From the NCBI GenBank assembly GCA_039720395.1, contig CM077833.1, positions 15,065,133 to 15,129,132 on the forward strand: a stretch of DNA of 64,000 nt, given 5' to 3'. This DNA is from Liquidambar formosana. Lineage: Eukaryota; Streptophyta; Magnoliopsida; Saxifragales; Altingiaceae. Below the pieces are notes generated by a model, which was not told the DNA's origin, made no database searches, and was given only the letters and a program-made list of their open reading frames with translations. Every line of letters starts with the position of its first letter. The stretch's first letter is position 1. This document shows, piece after piece, positions 1-11,777 of this stretch. The translations under genes and the position numbers were made by a program.

Positions 1-682
1 TTTTCTTTTTTTTTTTTATAAGAAATATTATTATTATTTAATCAATCATTTTATTATAAATTATAAATTATAAAGTGTAGCTAACGCAATTTGCATTAAG
101 GTGATCTCTCAACGCCACCATTATTAATTCGACTTGATAGATCAACAATTACTTAATAACAAATAAATGATAAGGTTGAAGTCATTTAATGCAAATTACA
201 TAAGGTGTGCACCATAGCTTATGAGTTAAGAAGCTTTTTTTTTTTTTTTTTGTATTTTTAAAATTTGTCATATATGAATTATGACACTTAGGAGTTGTTT
301 GGCAAATTTGAAAATCTGACTAATTGAGGATAAATCTGACCAATTTTAATTTCACACTATTTGATAAGTCTTTTTTTCTATTAATTATTTTAACTTTCTT
401 TTGAAAACAAAACAAAAACACAATTTTTTTCAAACCAATTGTAAGTCATTTTATTTAAAAAACGATATAACAGTTATGAACTATACCAAGTTTGATCTAA
501 TTTTTAAAGTTCCCAAACAAGCATCCAAAAATCAAAACCTTAAGTGTAGACTAGTTTTAGTGTTTTACATGATACCTATAAACTTTAAAATATTTATTTT
601 TTATTTTTATTTTTGGCAATTGATAGAATCTATCTTTATCTTTAACCTTTTAAATATATTAAAAATATGTATTAATGTTTTC
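1..682. repeat. Duplicated upstream block (copy of 35,060-35,722)
   Basis: This AT-rich block matches 35,060-35,722 almost base for base, with small indels, until the two diverge just after a shared ATGTNTTAAT stretch. At the other location the block lies about 140 bases upstream of the start codon of an oxidoreductase gene read on the minus strand. The simplest reading is a segmental duplication of that gene and its upstream region, with the corresponding gene start just left of base 1. The short ORF at 401-700 is also in this block; it has low complexity and no recognisable domain. Confidence 0.8.
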
Positions 683-1173
683 TATAAACTTGAACCCTAA
701 ATCACTCACTCAATAAATGATAAGAATGTCTTTGTCAAATTCAGTACTTATTTTCATTAATAGTTCTATGATCCATTTTCATCAAATTTAATGCTTAATA
801 GTTAAAACCAATTATAATTTGTTAGTATAGAAGTTAAATGATTTAATAGCGCGCACATGATGCTCACGTATTTTATTTCCATCATATTTTTTACTTAAAA
901 ATAAGCGGGATGGAGAGTACAATTTAAGAATTTATGAAGTTGACCTATAATTCAAATTCAAGAAGCCTATAATTCAAGAAGCCTTATGAAATTAACCTAT
1001 AATTCAAGGAAAGCAACATAACGATATGAAGACTTTGACATCTTTCACCCCTTTAATATTTTTTAAATGATTGAGCAAGATTATGTTATAAATTTAATTG
1101 AATTTCTCTCGATTTCAACCATTAAAGTTAGATTTAAAGAAGTGCTAGTCATTGGTAACTTCACCCGTAATTA
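683..1173. other. AT-rich intergenic DNA
   Basis: No coding signal, RNA gene or clear repeat boundary is visible. The sequence continues the ancestral flank of the duplicated block; at the second copy this flank is replaced by a copia LTR. Confidence 0.5.
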
Positions 1174-1488
1174 GAGCATCTTTAAGAAGGTTAATCATTT
1201 TTTCTCTATTTTTGGCGAGTTTGATAACAACTTTTTCTCATTTAGCGGGTTTTTGAAGAGGAATAGTTAAAATAAATAATTCCCTATTCAAGTATTCAAG
1301 TAAGAGTTCCAACAGAGTTAATTATTTTTTCCTTATAAAATTAGTTAGTTTTTTCTCTACTTTAATTAAGGGAGTTAAAAGCGCTAACTATATTTGGAGA
1401 GCGTCAAACAGCTATCTAGCCTTCAGGAGATTCCGTTACTCTCTACTTTTGTTAAAAAGTCAAAATAACTAACCTCCTGGGCATGCTC
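1174..1488. mobile_element. Tourist-like (PIF/Harbinger) MITE
   Basis: A 315-bp non-coding element whose ends are imperfect inverted repeats beginning GAGCAT and continuing to AGGTTA on both sides. It is flanked by TTA on both sides (1171-1173 and 1489-1491), the 3-bp TTA/TAA target duplication typical of PIF/Harbinger elements. The inside is AT-rich with no ORF. Confidence 0.65.
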
Positions 1489-2486
1489 TTAAAAGGTTAA
1501 TGGAGTCAAAGGTACATCTAAATACTCCTATTGAAAAATGAATAAAAAAAAATATTTAAAAAAAAATGGTCAAGAGGTGTGAGGTTTGGTTAATTGAATT
1601 AGAGAAAAGAAAAATGATTCTTTGAATTGATTTCATGAAACAAGATGCATTGCAACACTTCCTCTCTAATTGAGAAAACATGGTGATAAACACCGAAGGT
1701 TGACGATTCTTGTTTTTTACCCTTTTGAAAGTGATTTTGAATTTTGATGGGCAAATGGAATTTCGAATATATGTAGGGGATGTTTTTTGGATTTTTCACT
1801 AATACTCACAAGATACATCAAGAAATTCGAAAGCTCGGTGAGTGAACTTATTCTTTGGGAAAAACAAAAAAAAAAAAAAAGGCAATGGATTGAACAGAGA
1901 AAATGTCATATTCGACGGTTGGAATCATATTCCTTTTATGGTGCATGGTGTTCTATCATTCCATGTTTTTATAGTGCAAATCCATTTTGTTTTTGTTTTT
2001 TTTTTTTTTTTTTTTTTGGGCTAAACCCAAACATAATTTTTCTTTCACCAAATGGATAGTTATTCTAACTATTGTCATTTTGACTAACTACATTTCACTA
2101 ACGAACGCTCATTAGCTAAACTTTCTTTCAGTGAAAAAAAAAATATGAAACTTTCTTTTTCTTTATGCGTCATTCCCTCTTTCTCTCTTCACCAAATGAT
2201 TAAAAATGCAAAGATTATTAAAAAAAGATTTGAAGTAACAAAGAATAACTAGTGGCTTTGGACTACTCACTAGCTTGGATCACTAGCTTGGATAACTAGC
2301 TAGCTATTTTTGTTTTTTTCAAATGTCATTTTACTAGTTAAAGTAGTTTTAAAAATAGACAATACTATCAAAGATGCTCTCAGAGGTCTATAGTATTTAG
2401 ATAGAATCTTGATTAAAAGTAAGTTAAAAGATAAACAAAATCTTGGACGGGATTTTTAAGTTTCCAAATTCAAGACCAATAGTGTC
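1489..2486. other. AT-rich intergenic DNA with homopolymer runs
   Basis: Long A and T runs (about 1866-1880 and 1996-2017) and short spurious ORFs. A GATGCTCTC motif near 2373 resembles the end of the MITE at 1174-1488 and may belong to a second, decayed copy. No gene is supported. Confidence 0.45.
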
Positions 2487-2700
2487 ATGTTTGTTTAGTT
2501 GGAATGGAATGAATGGAATAGAATCATATTCTAATTCATTCAAAATAGCGTGTTTGGATGAGGTAATTTAAATAGGAATAGAATCAAACAGTGTGTTTGA
2601 ATAATCATTTCAAATCATTTTCCACTCTAACTTACTTCAAGTATGGAATCAGATTCCATTCTCATCCATTTCATATATTCCAGTTAAACAAACTTGGCCT
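2487..2700. mobile_element. MITE-like inverted-repeat element
   Basis: Ends with imperfect inverted repeats: the left arm reads ATGTTTGTTTAGTTGGAAT and the right arm, reverse complemented, AAGTTTGTTTAACTGGAAT. Internal segments rich in GGAAT/ATTCC also pair. No ORF. I could not settle the target-site duplication, so the superfamily stays open and the boundaries are approximate. Confidence 0.45.
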
Positions 2701-3970
2701 CAAAACGAACCATACAAGTCGTTAATTTGGTCCATTAAAGCACCATAGGCAAACTTGATTGAGAAGTAGCCATTAATAGACTGTGGCCCAAATCAACCTA
2801 TCAGCCATAGCAAAAAATTAGGGCAAAAGAGTATTAAGGATGGACAATTTTGTCTCTTCGAAGAGATAATCCAAATTCCCACGATGATTATCATCAATAA
2901 TATCAACTAGAGGTGGGATATTGTTACCATAAAAATTTCTTTACACCCCCCCCCCCCTCTCTCTCTCTCTCTCCCCAACTAAATTTATAATTCTTAAGGT
3001 TTTATGAAAATATAAAAAGTTTTCATAAAAACTAGTCACATTTCTCATTAAAAAAACATCATTTTGAACAACTTTGCATACGAAATTTTTTTTAAAGTTC
3101 GTCGTTTAAGTGGATTTTTTTCTAAAGTTCACGTAAATTTTTTCTAAACGTCATTTCCGGCATCATTTGGCCTGGACAATTGGCCCATCCAGGCCCAATG
3201 ATGCTTGGTTAATTAGTTTCCTAATGACTATTTATATGCAAGTTCGTTTGACATAGTTTTTATTAATGAAGCATATATATTTGAGTAATAATATATATTT
3301 TTTATTTTATTTTATTTTTTTTTTTTTATCAAAAGTCCAAAACTGTCTTTGTCGCTGGGCTAATGCTTGGTCTCAATAATCCCTATGAGGGTTGGACCGA
3401 ACTGATTTGGGCTAATTAAGTGCGGGCTTGAATAGGGAGCTTGAAATAAGCCAATGAAGTCGCCTTCACTATTAGCTTTGCTAAAACATAATTAGGGAGA
3501 TTGGACAAGTTTTGTCCATCTTCCTGTTACAACTTACAACCCTCTGCTGGCCATGATAACCTTGCCAAAAAAAAAAAAAAAGGAAAAAAACCGGGAGATA
3601 AGATTCGCAATACCTTTGCTATATATATTTGCATGACATTACCTTTTTTTATTTATTAATGATGAGGGATATTTTAGGCCTTACCGAAGTTCCAACCCAA
3701 GCTAATCCCGTAACAGTTCGTATGAAATGTCTTATAGCTCATAGTTATACACACAGCAATAGTTACGAGAAATTGAAATGATAACTTTTGAAAAACGCAC
3801 CCTTCAACCAACCCCGAAGGGACATTTGCATATCATAAATTCATAACTAAATAAAGACTAACAGTTGCATTAATTACTTCTTAAACGCACGCACACGCAC
3901 ACATAGTTACATGCACTAATAATGGCTGACCAGGAGGTTCCCTAATTATCACTAGCTAAAGCTAGTGATC
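2701..3970. other. Intergenic region downstream of the GST gene
   Basis: Non-coding. It contains a C-run followed by a TC microsatellite (about 2946-2973), several A/T homopolymers and a short ACGC/CACA repeat near 3888-3902. The 3' UTR of the minus-strand GST gene would lie in the last few hundred bases before 3971. No other gene is supported. Confidence 0.5.
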
Positions 3971-6870
3971 TCATTTTTTAACAGCTGAAGCCAATCCAAA
4001 TTGGCGAATCTTGTGGAAGTAGAGAACCAACTTATCCCTAGCTGGTAAGTTTTCTTTGACCACAGGCAGCTCTGCAAAATTCTCCATCCATTTGCCAATG
4101 AAAGGATATTTGTTAGAGTCGAAAACTTTGATGCAAGCGATTTCCTCAATCACTCCCAACCAAATCGCGATCCAACCCAACACAATGTCCAAAAACCCAA
4201 TCGTGTCCCCTCCAAAAAACTTCTTACCCTTGAGTTCTCCTTCAAGGACGTCCAAGGCTTCCCTTGCTTGCTTCACTTCCTTCTCTTGCTGCTCTCCTTC
4301 CAGCATGATCGTTCCCCTTATAACTTCAGTGAACTGAAGAAATAAGACAAATAAAAAGAATTTGTCATTTCAACACAGGTATATATTAACTAAGATTAAA
4401 ACAGGGAATTACAGATTGGTCCAGCTATGGCAAATGATCGACTATTAACTTCCGAGTAAATGACTACTAATTTAACTAATAATGACTACTAACTGTAATT
4501 ATCCATGGCCAGACCAATCTGTAATTCCCCCAAATTAGGCTTAGAACATATAGATGGTACGTACAATTGACAAATCAATCAATCATGGAAAATTACTTTT
4601 GATCGAATACTATTTTTTTTTTTTCCATGATCGATGATTGCGCAGTCGATGTCCATTTTCTTGATTGAATTAGTAGCTTAGTATAAGAGTTTGGCACCAT
4701 AAAATGGGTCGATCCTGGCCGGCTTCTCTTATTTGATAACAAAATGAGTATTTCTGCACTTGATTAAGCAAGTTGAGTCGATCAACTCAGTTTTCCCAAA
4801 CATATTTGTGTGTTGACTTCCAAACTGTTGTAGCATGGTGTTATCAACATGAAATTTGAATTAAATAGTCATTGACAAAAAAAAGCTTTTTAATTTTATT
4901 TTCTTCAAAAAATTGTTGTATGTATATCCAATTGAGTAAAGGTTGTAAAGCTTTAACTCAAGGCTTTGTATGGATTGAGAAAAATGGAGAGAAGAGGAGA
5001 GAAAAAATAAAATTTCTCTCAATTTCCCTCATTTGGATTGTTAAGTCTGAAGGAAATGGAGGGAAATTGAGAGAAACTAGAGCATTTTATCTCCTTACAC
5101 AACTTTTGAAGAAACTATATACAGCACACGTGCGTTGCACGTGAATATTTGTAAATAATATTAGTTATACAAAATAATAAATACATAAAGATTTTATATT
5201 TTTTCATAAAAGATAAAGATTAAAATTCAAAAGTACATTCTTTTTTTTTATAATCAAAATTGTTAACGAAACATTAAAAACTCTTTAAATATACATTTAG
5301 AATTTTTTTTTCTTCATAAAACGGAATATTTAAAGAATTTATATTCATATATATTATCATGCAAATTGATAGTTGCTCAAAGAAAAAAAATTTGAGTAAG
5401 AATCTAACTTTAATTTCTTAAAAGTTTAAGTTAAAATCTAATTTTCATTTGTTACCAAATGATAAGAATGTTTACTATGTGTTTTAATTAAAGGAATGGT
5501 AGATATGTGTTTTTCTTAAAAAAAAAAAAGGGTATATTGGTTGTTCAAAAGTTTTTCTGAGATTCAGCCTTTTATAGGTAGTATAGATTTAAAAAGAAAA
5601 GGAAAGAAAGGAAATAACTAAGTAATGAAATGACAAATATATCCTTATACAACTTTTGTTTAATATGTGTAATAATGTAATTGTGTGCCACTAATTTATT
5701 TTCTCTTCTCTTCTTTAATAAAGTTTAACTAACCAAATAGGTGGAGTGAAAATTACTTTCTTTTTTTTTCTTTTTATTTTTCTCGATCCATACATAGCCT
5801 AAATTAATTCAAGGGATTATAGAGTCAACTCAAGCTTAAATATATGGTCACAATTATTACATACGGTATTGGACACTGCATTGTTTGTCATATTTATCAA
5901 TTGAATTAAATTCCACGGGCCACAAGATATATTGCTGTCATTGTCACTCTGAAAATTCATTTCAACTCTGTTTCGATCTAAAAAACTGATAAAATTTTGA
6001 AAATTGCTTCCAAATTGATTTGTTATATCTAGGCCTGGCAATCCCAACCCAAACTCATGAATCCACCTAAACCCATCCATGATAAATGAGTTTGGGTTCA
6101 TAAAGTTTTTAAATGGGTTGTTAATGAATTACCCAAAACAAACCCAATTATAAATGGGTTGATTATGGGTTACAAGACCCGACCCGTTGGGTTTCCAACT
6201 TAACAAACATAAGGTTGGGCCTTTAGCGCAATCTGCATTCTCTACCTCCAAACCCGTTGGGTTTCCTATGATTTAAGTTATATCATAGCATTTTTAAACT
6301 TGTTTTCCAATATCCAAACAGCTAGAGGAGTTTCATGGATTCTAAAAGTAATTTCACTTTCTTTGAATCTCTGTCTAGTTCACTTTCAAGATTTATTCAA
6401 CTAGAGTAAAAAATTCCACTTGTGTGCTTGTATTTTTCTAGAAGACATTTGAATAATTGGTACATAGGAACAAATATTAAAAATTAAAGGCTGGAAAACA
6501 TTTAACCAAAAAAAATAAAAAAAAAAGAAGCATAAAGAAAAGAAAAGATGCATACCTTTTCTTCTACAAACTTAGCCCAGAATCGTGCCCTGGCTCTTTC
6601 ATAAGGATCTTGGGGCATTATGGGGTTTTGCTTCCAGGTGTCGTCGATATACTCGATGATAACGAGGGACTCAGCAATGGGGTTTCCATGGTGAACAAGC
6701 ACAGGCACTCTCTTGTGTACAGGGTTGTAGTTCACAAGGAGAGGGCTCTTGTTGGTCAAGTCTTCTTCCACAAATTCATATTGGATGCCCTTAAGCTTCA
6801 GGACCCATTCCACCCTGTGAACAAAGGGACTGAACCATGCTCCCAGCAGCTTCACCTCTTGGCCGGCCAT
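3971..6870 (-). CDS. Tau-class glutathione S-transferase (two exons)
   Basis: Exon 1 is 6556-6870 (105 codons) and exon 2 is 3971-4333 (120 codons plus TGA), giving 225 residues, the usual length for plant tau GSTs. The intron 4334-6555 is phase 0 with GT and AG ends. Exon 1 carries the thioredoxin-like glutathione-binding domain: the catalytic serine is Ser14 in the WFSPF context, the RVPVLVH strand follows, and Glu67-Ser68 binds the glutamyl part of GSH. Exon 2 is the helical C-terminal domain that shapes the hydrophobic substrate pocket. The family conjugates glutathione to electrophiles such as xenobiotics and lipid peroxidation products in the cytosol. No frameshift or stop is seen, so the gene looks intact. 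The 2.2-kb intron is long for this family and contains a small foldback element. The exact member cannot be named. Confidence 0.9.
4404..4531. repeat. Small foldback element in the GST intron
   Basis: A short element bounded by an inverted repeat of about 18 bp (GGGAATTACAGATTGGTC on the left, its complement on the right). A related single end, GGGGGAATTACAGA followed by TGTCCAGCTA, occurs at 15041-15064, so this is a dispersed family. No clear target duplication was found. Confidence 0.55.
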
Positions 6871-6960
6871 TACTTATTGACACCACCTGTTTTGTTTTCT
6901 TCTTTTCTACATTGCTTCTGCCTGCCGCTCGTGTTATATGTAGCAGATATAGAACACATG

Positions 6961-7087
6961 GACATGGCCCAATTATCCCAAAAAAAAAAAGAAGAAAAAA
7001 AAAAAGAAAGGGACATGGCCCGTGATGGGGGAGAGTGATTTGTTTGTCTTTTCCTTGGGAAAAAAAAAACAAAAACAGACATGGCCC
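6961..7087 (-). promoter_or_regulatory. Three GGGCCATGTC copies upstream of the GST start
   Basis: On the minus strand the decamer GGGCCATGTC occurs three times upstream of the ATG at 6870: 6961-6970, 7012-7021 and 7078-7087. GGGCC is the core of plant site-II/TCP-type promoter elements. Purine and pyrimidine runs separate the copies. They may be regulatory sites or remains of a local tandem duplication; I cannot tell which. Confidence 0.35.
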
Positions 7088-7099
7088 ATGTTTCTATGA

Positions 7100-9238
7100 C
7101 AAACTTTAACTGCAATAATTTAGTCGTTACATTAACTCTTTTTTTGAATTTAAAAAAATATCTTCCCCTTAAGTTTAGATAACGACACCACCAGCCTGCT
7201 TAATTGCCAAGTTTAGAGTGCCGTAACCCGCTGTCATTACATAATTATGGTCCCTTCCACATTAATTAATATTTAAGATAAATTTAGATTATATGGCTAG
7301 TCCTAGTTAGAGTAGAAAGTTAAATTCAATATCTTATCTTCTGTGATAAAGTATATAAATTTCAATTAAGAACCACTAATTGGCCTCTTTGCATTAAGTA
7401 AATATGAATTTAAGTGTGAAAATTTTTACTTTTACACCCTTTAATAACTTTTTATGAAAATCATATTTCGTCAAACTTACTATTGGATTAGATGATCCTA
7501 TACATATCAAATATCAAGTCAATTGAATATCGGGAAGTATTTGATAATTTGATCGATAAACTAATATTTCTTTTATAAATGAAACTATGATTTTAGATTT
7601 TTTAAGGATGAGATAGCTCCTAATCTTCGATAAACTTGAAATTTAACATGCATACATGACATGCATAGTGGAATATCTAATCTAACCATTGGATTGACGA
7701 AATATTTTTTTGTTTTTTACAAAATAAAAAAGATATGGAGTATAAAAAATTCTTACACTACACCCGATGTAAAAGGATCCATCCCCATTAAGTATTAATC
7801 TAAACAAATTAGGTGTGATAATTTAGAATTATCTATAGGAAGGGAGAGAGACAGTAAACCTGAGATAAAACTTCTTGGGTAGAGGCAGGCCTCCCTCATT
7901 AAGATCTAGCTATGGACGCCTTTTCGGTGACCATTAATGTGAGACCCGTAGAACCGACTAGATGAAGACTTTGTGGATAGTAGGGTCTTTGGTGACGGAG
8001 ATTTTGGGGATCGGATGGCAGTGGAGATCTTCAACTTCATTGTCTAAATTTTCTACAACTACATCAATGGGTTTTTCAACAATTGGAAGTCTAATTTCTA
8101 TTCTCGATCACACCTTTCCCCACCTACTCAAATCAGTAGATATATGCCACATTTCCCTTCTAATCCATGAATCTGTGATATGTGAGATATTCTGAAAACC
8201 ACCCCTTTGTCAAAGGAAGCTTCAAACTCATTCATGTCTGCTAGCTAGTAAGCAAAGTGATTTGCTTTTTTCTTTTCTTTTCTTTTCTTTTATATATCTA
8301 TAGGTATGTAACCATGGCGAAGTGGAACTGCTCCCCAGACATCTAATGGAGCCATGAACCTAAAGAGACCAATTAGTTGAAGTCGAATTCTTCTAGGTTT
8401 TTTATTTTTACTTTTTTATTTTTATTTAAATTTATTGGATTTTTGAGATGTTGGCTTAAAACCTTTTGGATTTGTGTTTTTATGAATTTGATAATATGAA
8501 TTATATACAGATAGGCTCTGGCGTGTTGAGAAATTTTAAACTTTTGGAAAGTTTTTTTTTTTTGGATAAGTAACTTTTGGAAAGTTAAACTTCGGGGAAA
8601 ACCACACGCCGTGGGGTGCATTTGGAAAACCACACGCTATTTTACTCCCTTTCACTGTGTCTAAAATAATAAAATTTTACTGTTAAATGGATTGCAGAAT
8701 ATTTACTTATGCATAGTCAAATTTTACTTTTTGATTTTAATTCTCCTTGTTACCTTCTCTCTCTCTCTTTTCATCTCTTTCACTGCCCTTATCAGTTTTT
8801 AAAATGAAATAAATAAATCGGAGCTAAAATGATCATTTAAGATATTGGAGATGGGTTTCTTTCTATCATTACTACCCTCTAATATTTTCTCCTTAACCAC
8901 TTAATAACGATTTCTGTCTTCAATTTTAATTTTTAATCTTAATATTTTTTGAAAAAAATTTAATTAATTAATTAATTAATATAAGTTTTTTATGTGAACA
9001 AATTTGAAATTTTGTTTGTATATTTTTTGGGAGATCTTTGATTTTATTTCTTATTTTTTGGGCACATGCATAATGTACATAAATTCGTTATTACACAGAA
9101 GGCAACTCAAAAACGATAATAGAACCAATTGACACTAGCAGGCCCAAGCAACTTATCAGATGATAAAATGACTTTTAACATAAACAGCACTCCAATTTTA
9201 TTCGAAGCCCAAACACGTACAAGACAGTCAAGTCTCAA
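7100..9238. other. Intergenic region between GST and the first oxidoreductase
   Basis: The GST promoter lies at the low end and the oxidoreductase 3' UTR at the high end. It contains CTTTT repeats (about 8267-8290), a TTAA/TAAT microsatellite (about 8960-8982) and a short ORF (7962-8195) with no recognisable domain. For the minus-strand oxidoreductase, an AATAAA signal lies at 9202-9197, about 37 bases past its stop codon. Confidence 0.5.
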
Positions 9239-9860
9239 TCAACCCACAACCTCAACAGCCTCAAAGCCTCTATCAATCGACGCCTTCACTGCATCCAGTA
9301 CCAGTTGCGTCTTCCTACTGAGGGTAGCCCACTTTTTCTCAGGTTTTGAGCCATTCCCTTTAACACTTCCAACCAAGCTAGAGAACTCTTCCACCATGAG
9401 AGCTTCCTGTGGAAGATCTGTCACAATAATGTGCTCACTCGGCATTGGTTCCCACCCTGTCACGAGCTCCGTGAACCCAGACTCAGCAGCTGCAGAAAAG
9501 GAGGCTTCATTCTCTTGAAAAGGAATGACGAAGTCATGGATATGCAAAGCTCCGTTTGTGCCAACAGCAGTTATGTCCATGGTTGTATTGACCAGGAAAG
9601 AGCAGTGGAAGGTTGCTACTTTGCCGTCTTCCCAATACAGAGAAGAGCCGCATGATAGAATCACTCCAGCTTCATTGTAGATGGGCCCATGCGACGCTAT
9701 TACTGTTTTGGGCAGTTGATAGTCGGTAGCCCACAGGATTGCCCTGACGCAGTACCACCCAACGTCACCGAGAGCACCCAGAGCATCAAGATCCGGCTTT
9801 ACGCGGATACTGTTCTTGAGAAAGTCCGGATTGGCACGGAATGCAAAGATGCTGTGTATC

Positions 9861-9908
<48 letters not shown>

Positions 9909-11777
9909 CCACAGGAGATCAACTTTAGGACAATACAATCAATAACGCGTACACTGATATATGAAATGGGGATGTAAGAAATTAAAGATAAAGAGCCATT
10001 GGATCATTGAAACTTGTAGGGCTTCCTTAGAAGAAAAAACCTACATGATCCAAGGCCGAAATTAATGAGGCAATGCTACATCCATGAGAACAATCTACTC
10101 ATTTCTCAAGATATGAGGGACTAAATTTTTTTTCTAATTACAAGTATGCCATGGACACATCAACGAGTATACCAATCTGGTAAACCAAATCGGTCTACTT
10201 AGCATTTTCCAAAATCAAAAGGGATAATTAGTTGGGGGCACATGAAAGTTAGGAAGAAAGAGGATTCATACAGCAAACCCACAATCCATTGTAAATAAAT
10301 GCTTTTTTTTTTTCAACCCCAAAAAATTATAAAAATGCTTTTTGATCCAAGGATTTTTCTTTTTGAAAAACTACGATGAAATCATTCTATTTCACAAGGA
10401 AATAATAACCGAATAATCACTAGACTTCCAAGATGAGATGCACAGTGCACTTGACAAAAATAGGTACATTATTTGCATACTATACAAAGCCACATACATA
10501 ATGGATCAACAAGAGGGCCATATTTAGGGGGGAAAATAAATTGTGATTAACCAACCTAAACCGTCCATTATATATTCACCCATTGGGGGAAAATTATAAA
10601 TTGTGAAATCTAGCAACTCCACTTATCCAAAAATGAAATCTAGCTCGCAACTTCCTGTCTTGATTGGGCCAAGACTGGCAGGTAGCAAGTTGCAATTAAA
10701 TACAATACGTAAGCCACCAAACTCCTAAACAAGAATCGATCACCACTTCTCCAGGTCTGCTTTCTCTTCCATTCTAGACACACTCCAACCGCAAAAATCC
10801 CCAAAATATTCTCTATCATACACAAAACCCAGACCACATACCACATAGCAACATACATACATATATATGAAGACAATTACGTGAACACATGCATGTTGAT
10901 ATAACTTATATCAACCCGTATTGGAGTGGTATCTCATGCATTAATAAGTTGCATAATACATTGGACTAATGCATGGATACAACTTTTAATGTATGATCCT
11001 AATATAAGTAACGTGAATACGTGCTCATCTAATCAGAACTGTATATATATATATACACACACAAAAAAAGATTGGTGGTGGATGTGTGACAAATCATATA
11101 TAGGCGATAGGTTAATAGATTAAAGTTCAATTTTATATAATTACTACGTACTTTGCTCATGAATTTATTAATTATGATAAATAGTTAAATACTATATTGA
11201 GCATTTACAAGAAATTAAAGTAAGTATAATACAGAGGCAAGAGTGAAGAGACCAACGCCAATGTAACATATGGGGTATGGAGTATTAATTTGATTAATGA
11301 ATTCTTAATTAATACCGATTTGAGGTGGCCGAAACGCTGCGTATCGGAAAGGAACTCCCGCATTTTGGCCGTGCGAGGGTGGTGCATCCACATGGTCCCA
11401 TCCATGAACTGCACACCATTCGAATCGCACGCCTCCAGCATCAAATCAAGGTCTCCCACATTCAAAGCCACTGGCTTCTCCAGCAGCACGTGCTTCTTCT
11501 TCTCTGCAGCCAAAACCACCCACCGGACGTGCAGGCTGGTGGGCAGCGGCACGTAGACGGCGTCCACGTCGGGGTCGTCGAGAACGGCTTCGTAGCTGCC
11601 GTAGATTTTGGTCGAGGGAGGGAAGCCATTAGCTGACGCGAATCTCGAGGCTTTCTCGACGGAGCGGCTGCCGATGGCGTAGAGAGTGGAGTTGGGAGAA
11701 AGTTTGATGGCCCTTGAGACCTTGCGGGCTATCTCGGCGCAGCCTAAGATGCCGAATCGGATTGTCTTTTCGGCCAT
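9239..11777 (-). CDS. Gfo/Idh/MocA-type NAD(P) oxidoreductase, copy 1
   Basis: Exon 1 is 11316-11777 (154 codons) and exon 2 is 9239-9859 (206 codons plus TGA), giving 360 residues. The intron 9860-11315 is phase 0 with GT and AG ends. The N-terminus has the Rossmann motif GILGCAEIA (residues 9-17), and the conserved Glu-Lys-Pro of the family is at residues 100-102. Exon 2 is the C-terminal substrate and oligomerisation domain (GALGD, WEDGK, TAVGT segments). It resembles the plant group annotated as uncharacterised oxidoreductase, such as Arabidopsis At4g09670; the substrate is unknown. Compared with copy 2, exon 2 has drifted at conserved spots (GALGDV for GALGDA, LKNS for LKND). The splice acceptor sits directly against a TA/GA microsatellite. 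The reading frame is otherwise intact. Confidence 0.85.
9861..9906. repeat. TA/GA compound microsatellite at a splice acceptor
   Basis: A TA repeat (9861-9875) is followed by a GA repeat (to about 9906). On the minus strand this reads (TC)n(TA)n and forms the pyrimidine tract and acceptor region of the oxidoreductase copy 1 intron; the acceptor AG is at 9861-9860. Confidence 0.85.

Noticed and set aside
401..700. 99-codon ORF in the duplicated upstream block
   Set aside because: Low-complexity AT-rich translation, no domain, and the frame is not kept in the second copy of the block.
6032..6260. GGGTT/AACCC-rich stretch starting CTAGGCCTGGCAA as a complete MITE in the GST intron
   Set aside because: The left end looks like a hAT-type terminus but no matching right end or TSD could be found.
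6610..7038. Plus-strand 142-codon ORF opposite GST exon 1
   Set aside because: Antisense shadow of the well-supported GST exon and its promoter repeats.
7962..8195. 77-codon ORF between GST and oxidoreductase
   Set aside because: No recognisable domain, no splice context and no second supporting feature.
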